Shown: in pieces, positions 40,301 through 53,300 of the stretch | How positions within the stretch are numbered: position 1 is the first letter of the stretch | Layout: each line of letters opens with the position of its first letter | NCBI GenBank assembly: GCA_008360955.1 | Contig: LUCM01004940.1 | Coordinates: 182,277 to 246,276 of the forward strand | DNA from: Fasciolopsis buskii | Taxonomy: Eukaryota; Platyhelminthes; Trematoda; Plagiorchiida; Fasciolidae | Direction of reading: 5' to 3' | DNA: 64,000 nt | Program-made: the position numbers and the translations under genes | The notes under the pieces: generated by a model | What the model was told of the DNA's origin: nothing | The model's database searches: none | What the model saw: only the letters and a program-made list of their open reading frames with translations

Positions 40301-43154
40301 TAATTAACAATAATGCCATTAACTTTTCTATCATTTTGAACAGAGTTAGTTTTTGAAACTCCAGAACCGTTTCGAGCTCTCCGATGGACCATGCAAGTTG
40401 GAATAAAGCGAACAGAGTTATGGTTTATTTGCTGAAATTTAATTGTCCACCAGGTATGTGCTAGCGAAGGGCGTTTAGACAATGACGATGCTGACATGTT
40501 TGTAGAACAATTGGGAAATCGTTAGCAAAAGCATCCGTTCGCAACGGTTTCAAAGTTGACGAAACCGGAGTAAACAGGCGGAATATTTCGCAATCCATTT
40601 TGGCCATTCCATTTTATGGCAGTACCTCCAGTGAAAATTTGTCACCGGCTATCCCCCTAACCCACACCTTATCGAGGATGAAAAACGTGTTTATACTTGA
40701 AATGTAAAGTTCTTGGGATTCTGGTGGGAATTCTTTACTATAAGCTGCCTAATGGCGAGATTTAAACTCACAAATGATTTACAAGAAACGTAAATTCCTA
40801 CTCGCTATAGATAATTCAATCCCGAATCGCTAATCTAGTTTCTTGTCTGGTGAAGAGGTAACATTTATACCACCCACGTTTTTCGTCACTCAAACAATCT
40901 GAGAACTAAAGAGTAATTGAGTTTATCAAATGCATGTTTGACTACTTACTGGACGGGTTTATGTAGCAAATAAAAGAGATATTCATGGAAAGATTCGACA
41001 TTTCGAAGGAACATACTATTTTAGGTGCGTGTGCCCTGAATTACCTTCAGACACCGCAAATCACTTGCATGCGTTTCTTCACAACTGTTTGGCTATATTG
41101 AACTCTCCCATCTAAATCCATGTGATATGTTATCCAATATTTGGAGAACGTTTACGGTTGAAAAATTACGTGAGATCTTGTTGATCTGATTATTTTTCGA
41201 TTCACCGAACCGATTGTAATCCTTGTTTACCGTGACAGCAGATAACCGTCACCGCTATTGGTTTCGGCGAAATGTTCTTAGACAAAAACTGGTTCCCATG
41301 ATTTTGCCACTCTCAGTCGCACCGACTGAACTCAGTCATTTGGTGCTGATCATTATCGATCAGTTTTTCACAGTCGATGGCAAAAATGCCATAATGGACA
41401 AGGAAATATAGTCAAGCTGATCAGCTGTCATCAATCACGTGCATGACGGGGAAGAGAATGTTAACTGAAATTTTCATTTATCGTGAAGGTCAATGAAAAA
41501 ATGCCAAGACCGAATTAATAAAGAGCTGGAATGTGGGCCAATCTGCTATAACAACCCAAGGTGAATGTATTACAAGAGATAATAATGAAGGCCAAGATAG
41601 AAAAACTGGCACGTGAGATTAGACTTAGTAACAGGCATGATTCTTGCCCCGTTTAATCCCCAAGGGCCGCAGGATGTTAAATAACGAACGTGGAAATGCA
41701 AGTCACAGGGGAGAACGAAGAAAGGAACAAAGGAATGGGAACTTGAAATTCCACGTGCACAACCCAGGTTCCAATGGACTTCGTAATGTCGCTGATTACG
41801 GAGATTTTATTAGTTATCTTAGAAACAGAAATTGTGACTAACCTGTCTTGATCTATGAGTACTTGGAGGCGAAATATCTGACCTCTAAGTCATAGACTGT
41901 TATTCACGGCCTATCGCAAACTTTTATCGAAAAAGATGAAATGCTATGGTCTCTGTCCTTACATGACCCGGTTCAGTTAAAACGGTTCACTTATGCTTCG
42001 TCGTTTGACCACGCAATATCGCGTTCTAGCAAAAGGATTACTAACAGTTAGCATCGGAAAGGTGTACTCACCGAAAGAAAAAGACGAAATTCCAAGTTCT
42101 TTGCATAGAAATTGTCTGCAAGATCTGGCATATCAATAACTTAATTCATTATAGGTAAACTTGTAATTATACAGAATACCTGTTGACGAAATTATGCTCG
42201 ATTCGGGTGGGACGGTAGAAGTACATGTGATCAGGCAAACGATGCGCATTTCCGCACTAGGAGGAACTTTACGTACTGGTCTATACGGGTTAGCTGTTAC
42301 CTTCACCTTGATTCATTAGATCCACTGTGCCACGAAAGATTCAGCTAACACTAGTATTGCAAAGTAAATACAATCAACCTTTTGGATTTTCTGTTATTTC
42401 CAAATCTTACTGAATTCCTTTGAACATAGGGTCCAGAAATATCTTCCGAATTTCACTGAGGTCTGTCCATTCCTTTTTGTACTCGAAACAAGCAAATCTT
42501 TTTCAATAACAGAAAGATAAGTTAATAACATGGACCCATTTCCCATAGCTGTTTATGCATGGAAGCTATTCATATAATAGACTTACGCCTAAGATTCGGT
42601 CCCGTGATTTTGATGCTGACGTCAATGTGATCACGAAAATTTCATATTGGATTGCCCTGGTAGATAACGATTGATAGAGGGACAAGTTTTACACACGAAC
42701 TGATTAGAAACCACGCAGAAAGGCCTTGCTTGCAAACCACCTCCATTAATTGTCGTGGTTTTCTCATAAAAATAGCCTTCAGCCTATTTGAAAATGTGTA
42801 ATAGTTAACGAAAATTGGCGGAAAGATTAATTCGGATGTAGAAATTTGATGTACTCTGTCCGTTTAACTTTATCTATTACCGATACAAAATGTGCAAACA
42901 TGGCTGGAATAATTACCTTCACCAATCTTGGGACTGGACTGCCTGGCCGGTATTAGTAGGCTTTTCACTGGATAGACTTTCAAATAAATTCGATAAACAC
43001 TGTTACTTGCCCGATTAGCTTTAATTATCAGTTTTTTCATACTAACCTAAGGACTATCATTGCGGAAAGCAAAGACGTATGCCTGTCACTGAAATAAATG
43101 TGAATTGGTTGGCAACGTAGGAGAAATCACTGGTAAAGGAGAAAACGAGATTAG
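31378..43154. other. no gene recognised
   Basis: Nearly 12 kb without an assignable feature. The more protein-like frames are 36557-36751 (+, 64 codons, with KWHFQLIWNRVSSADHYYKA) and 39650-39874 (+, 74 codons), but no domain is recognised. A frame around 41045-41190 contains LSHLNPCDM...NIW, faintly like a mariner/Tc1 transposase tail, but is too weak to call. I see no long repeat or RNA gene. Confidence 0.4.
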
Positions 43155-43170
43155 CAACAACAACAACAAA
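43155..43170. repeat. CAA trinucleotide repeat
   Basis: Five CAA units in a row followed by AA; a short microsatellite in non-coding DNA. Confidence 0.7.
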
Positions 43171-44775
43171 TAGAGAAACCAACAACACAAGGGGCAGACT
43201 GTTTCTATTTGTACGCGTGCCGGAAGACAGAACTATACACTCGGAAGTCGTATAAGAGAAAGAATCCGGTAGCGAAAAGAAGAGATGTCAAAAAATTGTG
43301 TTTGGTAGATCTTTGAGAAGTACGAATTCTTTACTTCGGTAACCGGTTAATTTGTTCATGTTCCAGCGACGAACGATCGGTTTTCAAGACAGACATCAGT
43401 GATAACTACAGGTAATCACATACTACATTAGAGGTTTTTCTGGTGCTACAAGTAATAATGGATGAAAAGTTTTCGGACTTTCATTTTTCATTAACAAATA
43501 GCGACGTCTACATAGTTAGAGTCAGCAATATTGGCATCCATCTACAGAAGTAGAGAAAAAAAACAGTCAGAGGTAGCGTGGACCAAAGAACGGCGATATG
43601 GTTCTGAATGACACGAACGGTATATAATCGTAAAGATAATGGCAAATGTCATTTAATGCGCTGATGTGAAATTTGCCGTTTTCACGCATACATGCAAAGT
43701 TATGACTAAGAAAAATAAATGCATTGGAAAGATCGAGAAAAGTGAGCCACGGCTCTCCGGATTATAAGCGGCTTTGCCGATGACCGATGGTATGGGAATT
43801 TGGGAAGGAGGGCCTATCAGTGAATTAGTTTCCATCTTTGTCTTATGAAGAGACTTCATCGCTGCATCAAGATTTGGCCCCGTCCAGGCACAGTTTTCAA
43901 TATGTCGAATCTTTCCACAAATATTGACTGTTGCTGTTTCCATGCCATTCATGAAGCAATTGGACAGCCTTCGTGGAAAATACATTTGGAAGAACCGGTT
44001 ACTCTCTGGTTCATTAGTTGACTGACTGAGTTACTATTACGAGGCAAAAACCTTTTCACTTTATGAGACAATGAATGATATCGGTGGAGCGTTGTGTTGT
44101 CCACAACGAGTAGAATCTTTGCGGTTCATTGATTCGATCTAACTAACCGATTACACAGCAGTGAGGATATTCAAGTATTCCGAGAATGGCAGTATTTGCG
44201 AGGCAAATACTCATCACTATACTTGAAAGAGTGTGGAGTATCGTATTTTTCCGCGACAGTTGACAACAACATTTTACCATAGAATACAACAAAACAGAAT
44301 AGCTAGTGTGCATTTAAAAATACTTTCCGTGTTACCCAACCACGACATCATCTTAAGGTTCGATGAGACAAGGCACCATAATGTAAAGCAGATTTCGTAG
44401 CTTTGAAATGGTTAGTGTCATAGTGCTGTTACCTGCGACTTCCCACCCCACTGAAGGGCAACGGTTGTTGTCAATGTCTGCTCATCTCCGCTTGCCGCAT
44501 ATCTGATAAAATCTAGTGTCCTAGGATCCCGTAGATGTACACAACACTGTAAGGTTGACAGTGAAATTTCATTTTAATTAACAGGAACCAGTACTGATGA
44601 TGAAACAGTTTAAGGAACTCACTGCGAATCTTCGGAAGATTTGCTCTGGAAGCGCTAGTACCGGTCAAGGATATCTAACTAGGGGGTAATAACCGCACAA
44701 CAGGTGGTGTGCTTCAGGTGAATCTTCGCCTTTCCGTCCGTGTATGAAAGCAAATTGCAGACAGTACAACCCCAG
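43171..44775. other. no gene recognised
   Basis: The longest frame is 110 codons on the minus strand (43653-43985). It includes NICGKIRHIENCAWTGPNLD and ends in a hydrophobic segment before the stop. It has no family I recognise and is within the chance length range. Confidence 0.45.
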
Positions 44776-44791
44776 ATATATATATATATAT
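44776..44791. repeat. AT dinucleotide repeat
   Basis: Eight uninterrupted AT units; a microsatellite. Confidence 0.8.
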
Positions 44792-46452
44792 GGAACCTTG
44801 TGCACTTTCTCTGAACGTTAACTGTGCTTAATCGACGTAAATTTTCCGACAAATTAACTTGTGATTCTGAATTTTACTCATCCCCAATATACACTGCCAA
44901 TGGGTCAAGTAAAATTTCAATTTCCAAACTCAACCTAATTTCTATGATTCCAATCGGCATCACTCCGTACAACAACCAAATCAATGCCCGAAAGCCACGA
45001 AATTGATCATGTCTAAAGGATCAAGAATGTTCACAGCCTTCAGGGTATCACGTTGTTGGCATGGAAATCTTTTTCATACTTTTTGCACATCCTCAAAAGT
45101 TACGGAAAATATGACATCAGATATTTGACTGTTCCATCTTCAGATGGCAACCTTATAGACCGCAGATACCATTAATGTGATCTTACGCTACTTTTGCACT
45201 AAATCATCTTCCGTAGTGTTATAAAAGAAACAATGTCTCACCGAGTAAGTTTGAGTTGTTTGGTGATTCGTTTTCACCAACGCGGTGGACCGTAATCATT
45301 TATGTGATGCTTTTTAGAATCCATCTCCTCGCTCGACGAATGTGATTGAAATAAAATGGAGACATTTTGAAAACTGCAACATTTTAAGGCTGATGCCATT
45401 CTAGGGCACGAATCAATGAAAAATTCGTTACGGATATTTGATTTCGGAAATTTTGGGAGCACTACACAAGTTGGTACTTTCTGAGCGTGCGACGTTTGGC
45501 AGATTTGCATACACCTTAAGGTTTTACGGTGGAATTAGGTCAGTTCCTTTTGCTCAAAGCAAGTATCTCCAGTACTGTGAATCCTGTTGATCTATTTTAC
45601 TATGGCGAGAGCTTTACTGTCTCCAATGAGCATAGTTCCATGTCCTACCACCTAGTTGTGTACAGGTTTTCTGCAGCTCCGTTAGAAATCGAATAAACAG
45701 TGACCAGTTACATTTTTGTATGTCGGATGCCGACGATTGCGCTCTGACAAAATGCATCCTTCTGCACTGCCTCTGATAGTTCGGGTCAGCATCCAACCCG
45801 CCAGGCCACTAGATGTTTATTTCTTCACGTTTCTGTGTGCTTGTGTGCTGAGCGAAAAGAACAGAACGAAAGTGACACTATGATTGGACCTCCAAGCAAG
45901 GTTAGGAGGAGTTTACTTTCGCCCTTGGTATTCATTTCGTAGTCTGCATTATTCCCGTTACAAATAAAAGACAGTGAGATCAACACTGAAATTTAGATGC
46001 TTCAGCAAATTGCTTCGAAAGGGATTTATTAGTATCTGTAAAAGTCCTTATATCTTGATATACGTCAAACCACCGGCGCACAATGACCACATAAAATGTT
46101 GCGCGCAGATAATCCATTGCAGCACCGCTGTTGGATATTTGGCTACTATCGTATGTTTTAAAACAGACGATGATGTTTAGTCATTTGGTGTTGGACGGGA
46201 GCGTGAACAGACGAAATAAAGTAGTAAGACGATTGAATGCATAGTCAAAAAGAATCCAGGTAAAACATCCAGTGAGTTTCAGATCCAGAAATTAAGTTCA
46301 GTACCAAATAAGATAGGCGCAGGTGAACAAGACCAAACTAACGCGGGGTGGAGTGGTATCTATTTGCATGTGTTGAAGCATCCTTCGTTGAAGTAAACGA
46401 AGAAGCAAAAACATCATACCAAAGTTTACATCGTAAACCCCTTTTGGATCCC
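44792..46452. other. no gene recognised
   Basis: Two minus-strand frames (45274-45510, 78 codons; 45614-45796, 60 codons, including YQRQCRRMHFVRAQSS) sit close together and are slightly CG-rich. Without recognisable domains they are not called. The plus-strand frame 46348-46617 runs into the palindrome arm and translates its GT repeat as alternating Val-Cys, which is not evidence of coding. Confidence 0.4.
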
Positions 46453-46984
46453 TCCATACACATTGAAAAGACTGCTTACCACTTCTGTCGAAAGTGTGTA
46501 TTCAGGCAAATCAGTTTCCACGAAATGCAAGAAAATCAGCAAAACCAAATGAACCTCGCCAACGACCGGTGTGTGTGCGTGTGTGTCTGTGTGGATGCAT
46601 GCAACTATGACCCTTAATTAAGAAATGCAAGTGTTCGATGACAAACGGAAATGATCGCATTGTGTTAAGCAATATATTTTGCCCCTATCACTGTTGAAAA
46701 GTTAAACATCAAATTAAAAATTTTCTCAGTATTTACTCCGTTGCTCTTCTATGCATCATAGATGTGACATTTTTGAACATGGGTGGACGGGGAAAGAAGT
46801 AGACAAACCGTATATCTGCATACGTGCACGTGTTTTCCAAAAGTCTAGTACATTCAAAAGCCCAGCAATTAGCTCCGCTTTACACGTCTATTCACTTTCT
46901 TCCAAATGAATCGGTTAGCAATCGGATTACGCGATCGATGCACCTGCAATTGTCTATCGTGACCCGACAATCATGCGGTGAAGA
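46453..46984 (+). repeat. left arm of a 1.2-kb inverted duplication
   Basis: This 532-bp arm is the reverse complement of 47113-47657. I aligned the arms base by base. They differ by three substitutions, two near the outer end and one at the inner end, and by one 13-nt gap. The gap in this arm falls exactly between two TTCT direct repeats preserved in the other arm, so this arm most likely lost 13 nt by slippage or microhomology-mediated deletion. The arm carries an interrupted GT repeat and short open frames but no recognisable transposase, tRNA or LINE sequence. Homology stops abruptly at both ends. Confidence 0.95.
46569..46593. repeat. interrupted GT repeat in the left arm
   Basis: A GT dinucleotide tract broken by single C substitutions. 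Its exact mirror at 47504-47528 carries the same interruptions, so both copies pre-date the duplication and have not changed length since. Confidence 0.85.
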
Positions 46985-47112
46985 TTATGAGTACGATGAG
47001 TTTATATTAAATTGGCTTGAGTTGCCATGCGAAGAACGATATGGCATAGAATGGAGAATCCACTTAAATCACTGGTTTAACTTGGACTGGGTTTAATTCG
47101 CCTTTCTGATGT
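46985..47112. other. unique spacer of the inverted duplication
   Basis: These 128 bp separate the two arms and are not themselves palindromic. If the region were transcribed, the arms would pair into a stem of more than 500 bp with this as the loop. No motif or gene is recognised in it. Confidence 0.8.
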
Positions 47113-47657
47113 TCTTCACTGCATGATTGTCGGGTCACGATAGACAATTGCAGGTGCATCGATCGCGTAATCCGATTGCTAACCGATTCATTTGGAAGAA
47201 AGTGAATAGACGTGTAAAGCGGAGCTAATTGCTGGGCTTTTGAATGTACTAGACTTTTGGAAAACACGTGCACGTATGCAGATATACGGTTTGTCTACTT
47301 CTTTCCCCGTCCACCCATGTTCAAAAATGTCACATCTATGATGCATAGAAGAGCAACGGAGTAAATACTGAGAAAATTTTTAATTTGATGTTTAACTTTT
47401 CAACAGTGATAGGGGCAAAATATATTGCTTAACACAATGCGATCATTTCCGTTTGTCATCGAACACTTGCATTTCTTAATTAAGGGTCATAGTTGCATGC
47501 ATCCACACAGACACACACGCACACACACCGGTCGTTGGCGAGGTTCATTTGGTTTTGCTGATTTTCTTGCATTTCGTGGAAACTGATTTGTCTGAATACA
47601 CACTTTCGACAGAAAAGCTCTCGAGAAGTGGTAAACAGTCTTTTCAATGTGTATGGA
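47113..47657 (-). repeat. right arm of a 1.2-kb inverted duplication
   Basis: This 545-bp arm is the reverse complement of 46453-46984 at over 99% identity outside one 13-nt indel. The extra 13 nt lie at about 47613-47627. The peptide frame 47064-47273 on the minus strand repeats the one at 46824-46980 only because the DNA is duplicated. The last matching base is at about 47657, beyond which the flanks are unrelated. Confidence 0.95.
47504..47528. repeat. interrupted CA repeat in the right arm
   Basis: The mirror copy of the GT repeat at 46569-46593, with identical length and interruptions. Confidence 0.85.
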
Positions 47658-50241
47658 AGTATCGCAAGTTCATTTGGGCATCATATGTTTCACTGAATTC
47701 TTTGCATCTCTCAAGACCAGGCTAAAATTCCGAAGGAGAATGCGATCTCCGAACATATTTGTTTTCTGTCTTTTAAATGAACTTCGAGTGATGCGTCAAT
47801 GATGAAATGCGCACGTTTGAGAATATTTGACAAGAGATAACCTGATGGGCATTTCTGGTGGTACGCAATAACCGTAAAACCGGTCATTTGCTTCCAGAGG
47901 TATTTTGTTCATCCATCCATATACAAGCATACCACTGTCTATGCATTCAACTCAGATTTTACCTGATAAATCACTTGTGCAATGATAATATTTGGCTAAA
48001 CAATATCCTCAAAATGGCTATTTGCCTTTACGATAGCTGTACTGCCCCTAAAGCGACCGAGTCTGTGAGGTTTACTGGCAACCGACTTCACTTCGCACAT
48101 GCTATTTTACTAAGCTTTTGCTTCTCACTGTCAACAACTTTCGGATGTCATCACCGTCAACCAACATAATGTCAGCTCTTGTGACGGCCAATTGGAACAG
48201 GGGCTTTAGGCAACGGAATCTGATCTTTCACGTTTCATTTTCAACGGTTGACATCGCGGATCGGGAAAGAACCAATGACCTTCTGTCTACTGAGTAGACA
48301 CAGAGACTACTGATTTATGATGCCTATGACTAAAGAATAACGGTATTTATTTACAAGACAAATATTCGATACAGTCGGCTTAGGAATCATTCAACCTTAC
48401 CTGTAGTTTGCTGGAATCAGTCAGAGATAAACATTTGATTTCCTACTGTTGATTTGTCTGTTACTTGGAAGTGCATAGAAAATTATGAGGAAATGCATGC
48501 AATGTTCAGATATGGTGGTGTCCTCTTCACCGACTTAGGTAGTCTTCTGCCGTGACTGCCAGAGAATTAGATCACCTCACGTGGTTTCATTCGCCAGTGC
48601 TGCCACTTGGCCGTTCAAAAAAGCGGAAATATTTAGGATTAAAACACATTTTTGCATTAGGACACAAAAAACACTTTCGGCAAGTTAGTAATATTTGGAT
48701 ATACTCTTGCTATTCTTCCACCTAAAATAGTTTTAAATTTATAAGAATTTGCCTTGGTAATTGCAATGGAAGAACGTATAATGAATTTACGGGGAATTTG
48801 TCCAACTAGCCTTAGATCGAAGACATTTAGATTGCTTGGATCAGTTGTTTAAGAGTGCATCTATCTGGAATGTGTAATAGTATCGCCATCGTTTTATTCA
48901 GTGCGAATAGCTCGGAGTTTCCGTTGCGCACTAATAGTTTAGAAGAAGAAATTGGATTAACTTTGTGTTGTCAGCGTATGCTGGACAATAGATGATCCAG
49001 GAGTAAGGCCGATATAACTATCACTTGTCTATTGCATCGTCGACTTTAGTAGCCCATTAGGTCTACCCTGAAATCCGATGCGATGTTCACTGGTTTCTCT
49101 TGCCAAAGCAATTGTCAAAACAAGTGCAGGTGAAATGATACAAAATACGAAAGACGAAACTTTTCCAGAGGATCGTTTCTGTAGTAGAAAGATCACTTTT
49201 TAAATTCGTCAATTAATCAAGGTTGATAAATCATTTCCAAAACCACCATAGTTATTAATTTCGAATTCCTCCAGGATGCAGTGGCAAAACATCCTGAAAC
49301 TTGAAAGTATTCATCCAAATAATACTTTTTCTACATAAATGCTGTATGCTGGAAAATATCGGAAGTGAACACTACAGTGGTATTGGAAATGCCTGGTCAT
49401 TCTTGGTAAGCTGACTTCATTAAAAAGTGGCCTATCTATCACAGAAACCTACGTTGAGGATTGCAAAATGTACGAGTATCTTGTTTATAGTGCAAAATCC
49501 GGGAAAACTGAAAGTCTTTAACAGTTCCCTGTCTATTTTTCCGAATTACTTTGGCTATATCGTCACCCAAGTTTACTACTTCAAGATGCTGACTAGCACC
49601 AAATAGATCTGTGAATTCCCTTCTATTTAGCTTATTCGACGAAGATTTTGCTACTTCTTGCCCTTACTCTCTCATGGTTCCTTGTCGAACTAGTGAGGTT
49701 CTCGCCAGGAAATAGCCGTCGTGAGAGTTACAAAACCTTTCCTAGTTTCTGTTCATCCCTGTCACACATCTTCCCATCCTTATATGATAAATGTTAACCT
49801 TAAACACCGGTTCTCATCGTGGCTTCAGCTGCTCAGCCCTGTGGAGCTTCATTCTCATGAAACAAAACTCTACTTTAAATGTGATCAATCTAACCCTGGG
49901 GAAAACCACTGTTCCCGTTACTGGTTTTCACGGGGATTAGCACATGTTGGGAGGTGCAGTTTTTCTCAAAGCCTGAGGATTCTTCTTCGTTAAAGAGGAA
50001 AAGCTAAAGATGCATTATACACTTTTGCTTCCATGTGTTACTTCATACATCCCCTTCCTCTGGCCTTGATGCTCTTTAGTATTCTTTCCTATCTTGGGAG
50101 GATAAAGATTTTTACTTTATTGTCAAGCCTTTAGACCTGCATGCGTACTTCAGTGAAATCAATATGTATTCAGAAAAGTCTGGGTGTCTCTGGTGGATTT
50201 TCCTCGTGCCAAGCAAATAGAGCTGTTGTTTTCACATAGCA
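47658..50241. other. no gene recognised
   Basis: The longest frames are 103 codons (47858-48169, +) and 90 codons (49721-49993, +). Neither resembles a known family. No repeat or RNA gene is seen. Confidence 0.45.
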
Positions 50242-50364
50242 ATGATCCATATTTTGTCTCATTTTTCAACTCGTTCCACAACTAGTCTGCTTCATTCGCG
50301 TAGCCCCAATTTTAGGGACAACCTTATTCCGCAACTTGTTCGTTTGCATGCAAATCGCGAAAAG
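50242..50364 (+). CDS. candidate coding exon, unknown product
   Basis: The ATG at 50242 opens 41 codons to a donor-like AAG/GTAACG junction at 50364/50365. The read-through stop is TGA at 50395-50397. The peptide (ending SPNFRDNLIPQLVRLHANRE) is polar and basic and not low-complexity, and its second half is CG-rich. The downstream DNA (50400-50620) turns sharply T-rich, consistent with intron or UTR. No acceptor, partner exon or family was identified, and chance is quite possible at this length. Confidence 0.18.
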
Positions 50365-50397
50365 GTAACGACTGATTATAATGCTCGTTATCGTTGA

Positions 50398-53300
50398 TAT
50401 AATTTACCGACTTTTATTCTTATTCTTTATTGTTTTATTAAGACTATCTTGTTGTTATAATAGTTACCGGTTTATTTTCTATTTCCCACTTCTACTAGCC
50501 TTACGAATTATGTGTTCGAGAAAACGATACATGTTCCCCTACTTTTATTTGAAGCCTTGTCGCACAAGTGCTTATCCATTGACCCTTTTATACTGCTGCT
50601 GTTTTTACTCTCACTTATCCTGAGTGAATTAGAAAGATAACCAACAATATGAGAAGTTCTAATGCAACCGATGTGTTTTCTATTTTGACAATTCTACGGC
50701 CCCATTACAACAGCCAGGCCTGGAAATGTACCTTTTGTATTTTTCATTGTTTCGCAATGTGAAACCATTTTCGCTTTGACGATTCTTTTGCATATTATGG
50801 TATATATCTAATTTGGGGATATTTTTGCGTACCTGGGCAATAAGGTTTAAATGCGCTGCTCCTGAATGAAATTACCTGACTTGATATCTGATAAAGCGAC
50901 GGATTATTATTAGAAACAGATCAAATCACCTAAAACTGCTTTCTCGGGGAGGTTCACCTGCTAGCCTAGCAAGTTAGCAAAATGACTTTTGCTCACTTTA
51001 GCCTTACGGCATTTCTACCTTTGCACTGCAATTTGCATACCGGGAATTCGGTACAATCGCGTCACTCTTTCGTATCTGCCAAGAATAATTCAATCCACAG
51101 TTTATATGGTCGTGGCAAAATAACGGTCAAACTTAGCGCACACGGGTAGAAATTTTTCCATGGAGGGCAACTCTTATTTTACACTTATTTAGAAGGTTTC
51201 TAAATGAACCAATCCAATGACCGTTTTGAATGTTTTACCATATTCCGCAATAATATGGCGGATGCCACAGTTTTTGGCTGGTTTTAGAAACGAATTCAAA
51301 GTGAAGGAGTTCTACTCGCTTGGATGTATGTGCAACGACAGCACCAACCATCAAAACGGTGGTTTCGTTCCAGAACCTTAAAGCGCCACTTTTCCGTGAC
51401 TGTATCAGATCATGGAACGCCTCTGTGTCCACAGACATGCTTCACCACATCAAGGTGGCATCTTATTTCTTTTCCCATCCACTGGTTGTCGCTATGATAA
51501 AGCATTCAAGTCAGAGAGGCTTAAACGGTCTTCATTGGCTCGAGATCTGGATTCATGGACAATAACCAGCCATTGATCGGATGTAAATTTTGCATTTGAC
51601 TTTGAGGTCTGTCGAAACAGTGTTCTGGTGTGCATCATTTACGGACTCAGATGCCAGAACCATCACACGCTGTTTGTTTGATTTCTGAAGCTCGCAAATT
51701 CTTTCTTAACATTTTGCTGCATTCATCTAGCAAACCATAATCCCATGGGCATGTCTTTTCTGTCGCCTGACCATTTCTTACGCACTGTTTTCAAAAGCAT
51801 CAGCCCCGAAATAGCTACAGAGAAAACCAAAAATTTCATTTTCCACGTTATTTATTTTAAAACTGTACATTTCTCATCAATGTGGTACCGTCAGTATTGA
51901 TGATACTGATCTAATGATTCATTTATTGTGATTCACCTTTGGCGGGGCAGTTTTTGCCATCAATAAACCCATACTGATTCTCTTTCGCCCAAAGTCCGAG
52001 TTTCTTTTCAATTCGCCATGGTGGTCAGCTGCGACAATTTACTGCCCACTCACCCTCCCCAGGATCAATCTGTTGATCATAGTAATTAACGGACACAGGA
52101 ATGAAAATTAGCGGTCGAATTTAAAAAAACAGCACTTCAAATTGGGAATTTGCCAAGCAGAACAGCTGTGTTGGGCTAGCCTTCTCACTTATTCAAGGAG
52201 GTAAACATTGGGGAAAACCGCTGGCTGTTTTAAACAGTCGGCGCCGGGCTTGAATCAAGCGTGAATTTCCTCGCTGCACTTGTGAGTAGTGTTTATATTA
52301 CTGTGCTGGATCACCGAATTCAAACGTGATACGCTCGTTGCCAGTGCGGGAATCCCGAAATTTTCTGTGTTCTAAAGCAGTTTGTGGCTCCTAAACCATG
52401 CCCTGTAACTACCAAAAGATAAAAGTTGTTTTCGTCTACAAATAGTTTCTCCACTGATTATCCGGCTTCGTACCAGTTGAATTCTTTATTAGTTTGCTTA
52501 GCATCTGGCTCAGGAAGATGTCTTTTGAGGGCATTGTCTGAGTTGTATGGTAAGATAAGGAAGATTAGCAGAAACCAGCAGAAAATTGGCAAGTGGGCTT
52601 GCCGCAAGTTGACTCACATTGTCATTACATCAATAAACATCAAGACATGACTAGTCCGGTTGGTTGCAAATATTTAGTGTACCGGTAAGGTCATACATCC
52701 AGGTGTATTGGACATTGAAAGCTGGAATTTTAAACAAGAAGCATGAAGATATTTTACATACACATGTGTTAAGATAACAGCCCGTTTCTTTAGTTCCACT
52801 TGCATTCATTCGGCTGTGGTAGTTTGCTGCTAAACAAAGCAGCACTTACTTTTGTTGGACACTATAACGTTTCTGGTTGTAACAGGCGAGAAAAGAATTA
52901 TCTCGAAAAAATTGGTTGGTTGCTTAATGTCTGTTTGTTAACTTGGCGTTCATCCTTATAGCTTGAATTTGGCACAAATTTGTTTGATTAAACTCCACAT
53001 ATGTCTGACTGAATCCAATCCCCTGGCTAATTTATTCTCCATGCGTTTAGTGCGAGGTTCCGTGGACTATAAAAAAAATTTTCAATCAAACATTTGGTCA
53101 CATTTTGAAAAAAATTGGGTGAAGGAGAAGTGTTTTCTTGGTTGATTCTTAGAAAGTGGATACTTGTTAGTACATGGACTGTAAGCGGCAATAGGAAAAC
53201 CAAGTTGGGCATTCCTCTGATCCAGCTGGCAAAGTGCCAGGCCACATAAAGCCCGATACCGATAAGACCGACAGCTGGTAAATATCATTAGATTGTACTG

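Noticed and set aside
41045..41190. Peptide LSHLNPCDM...NIW, faintly like the SPDLNPxE motif of Tc1/mariner transposases
   Set aside because: The catalytic-region residues before it are missing, the spacing is wrong, no terminal inverted repeats were seen, and the match is only a few residues.
46824..47273. Two open frames on opposite strands encoding the same 51-residue N-terminus, apparently a duplicated gene
   Set aside because: They are the same DNA in the two arms of the palindrome. The frames diverge as soon as the arms end, start from a GTG rather than an ATG, and have no family, so the identity says nothing about coding.
50381..50623. 80-codon highly hydrophobic plus-strand frame, as if a membrane protein
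   Set aside because: The DNA is strongly T-rich, which by itself yields Leu/Phe/Ser/Tyr codons. There is no start context, splice border or conserved pattern.
52198..52275. tRNA-like segment with GCTGTTTTAAACAGTC as anticodon arm and GGGCTTGAATCAAG as T arm
   Set aside because: The T-arm position forms a different hairpin, there is no acceptor stem, and the loop would read a stop codon. The resemblance is superficial.
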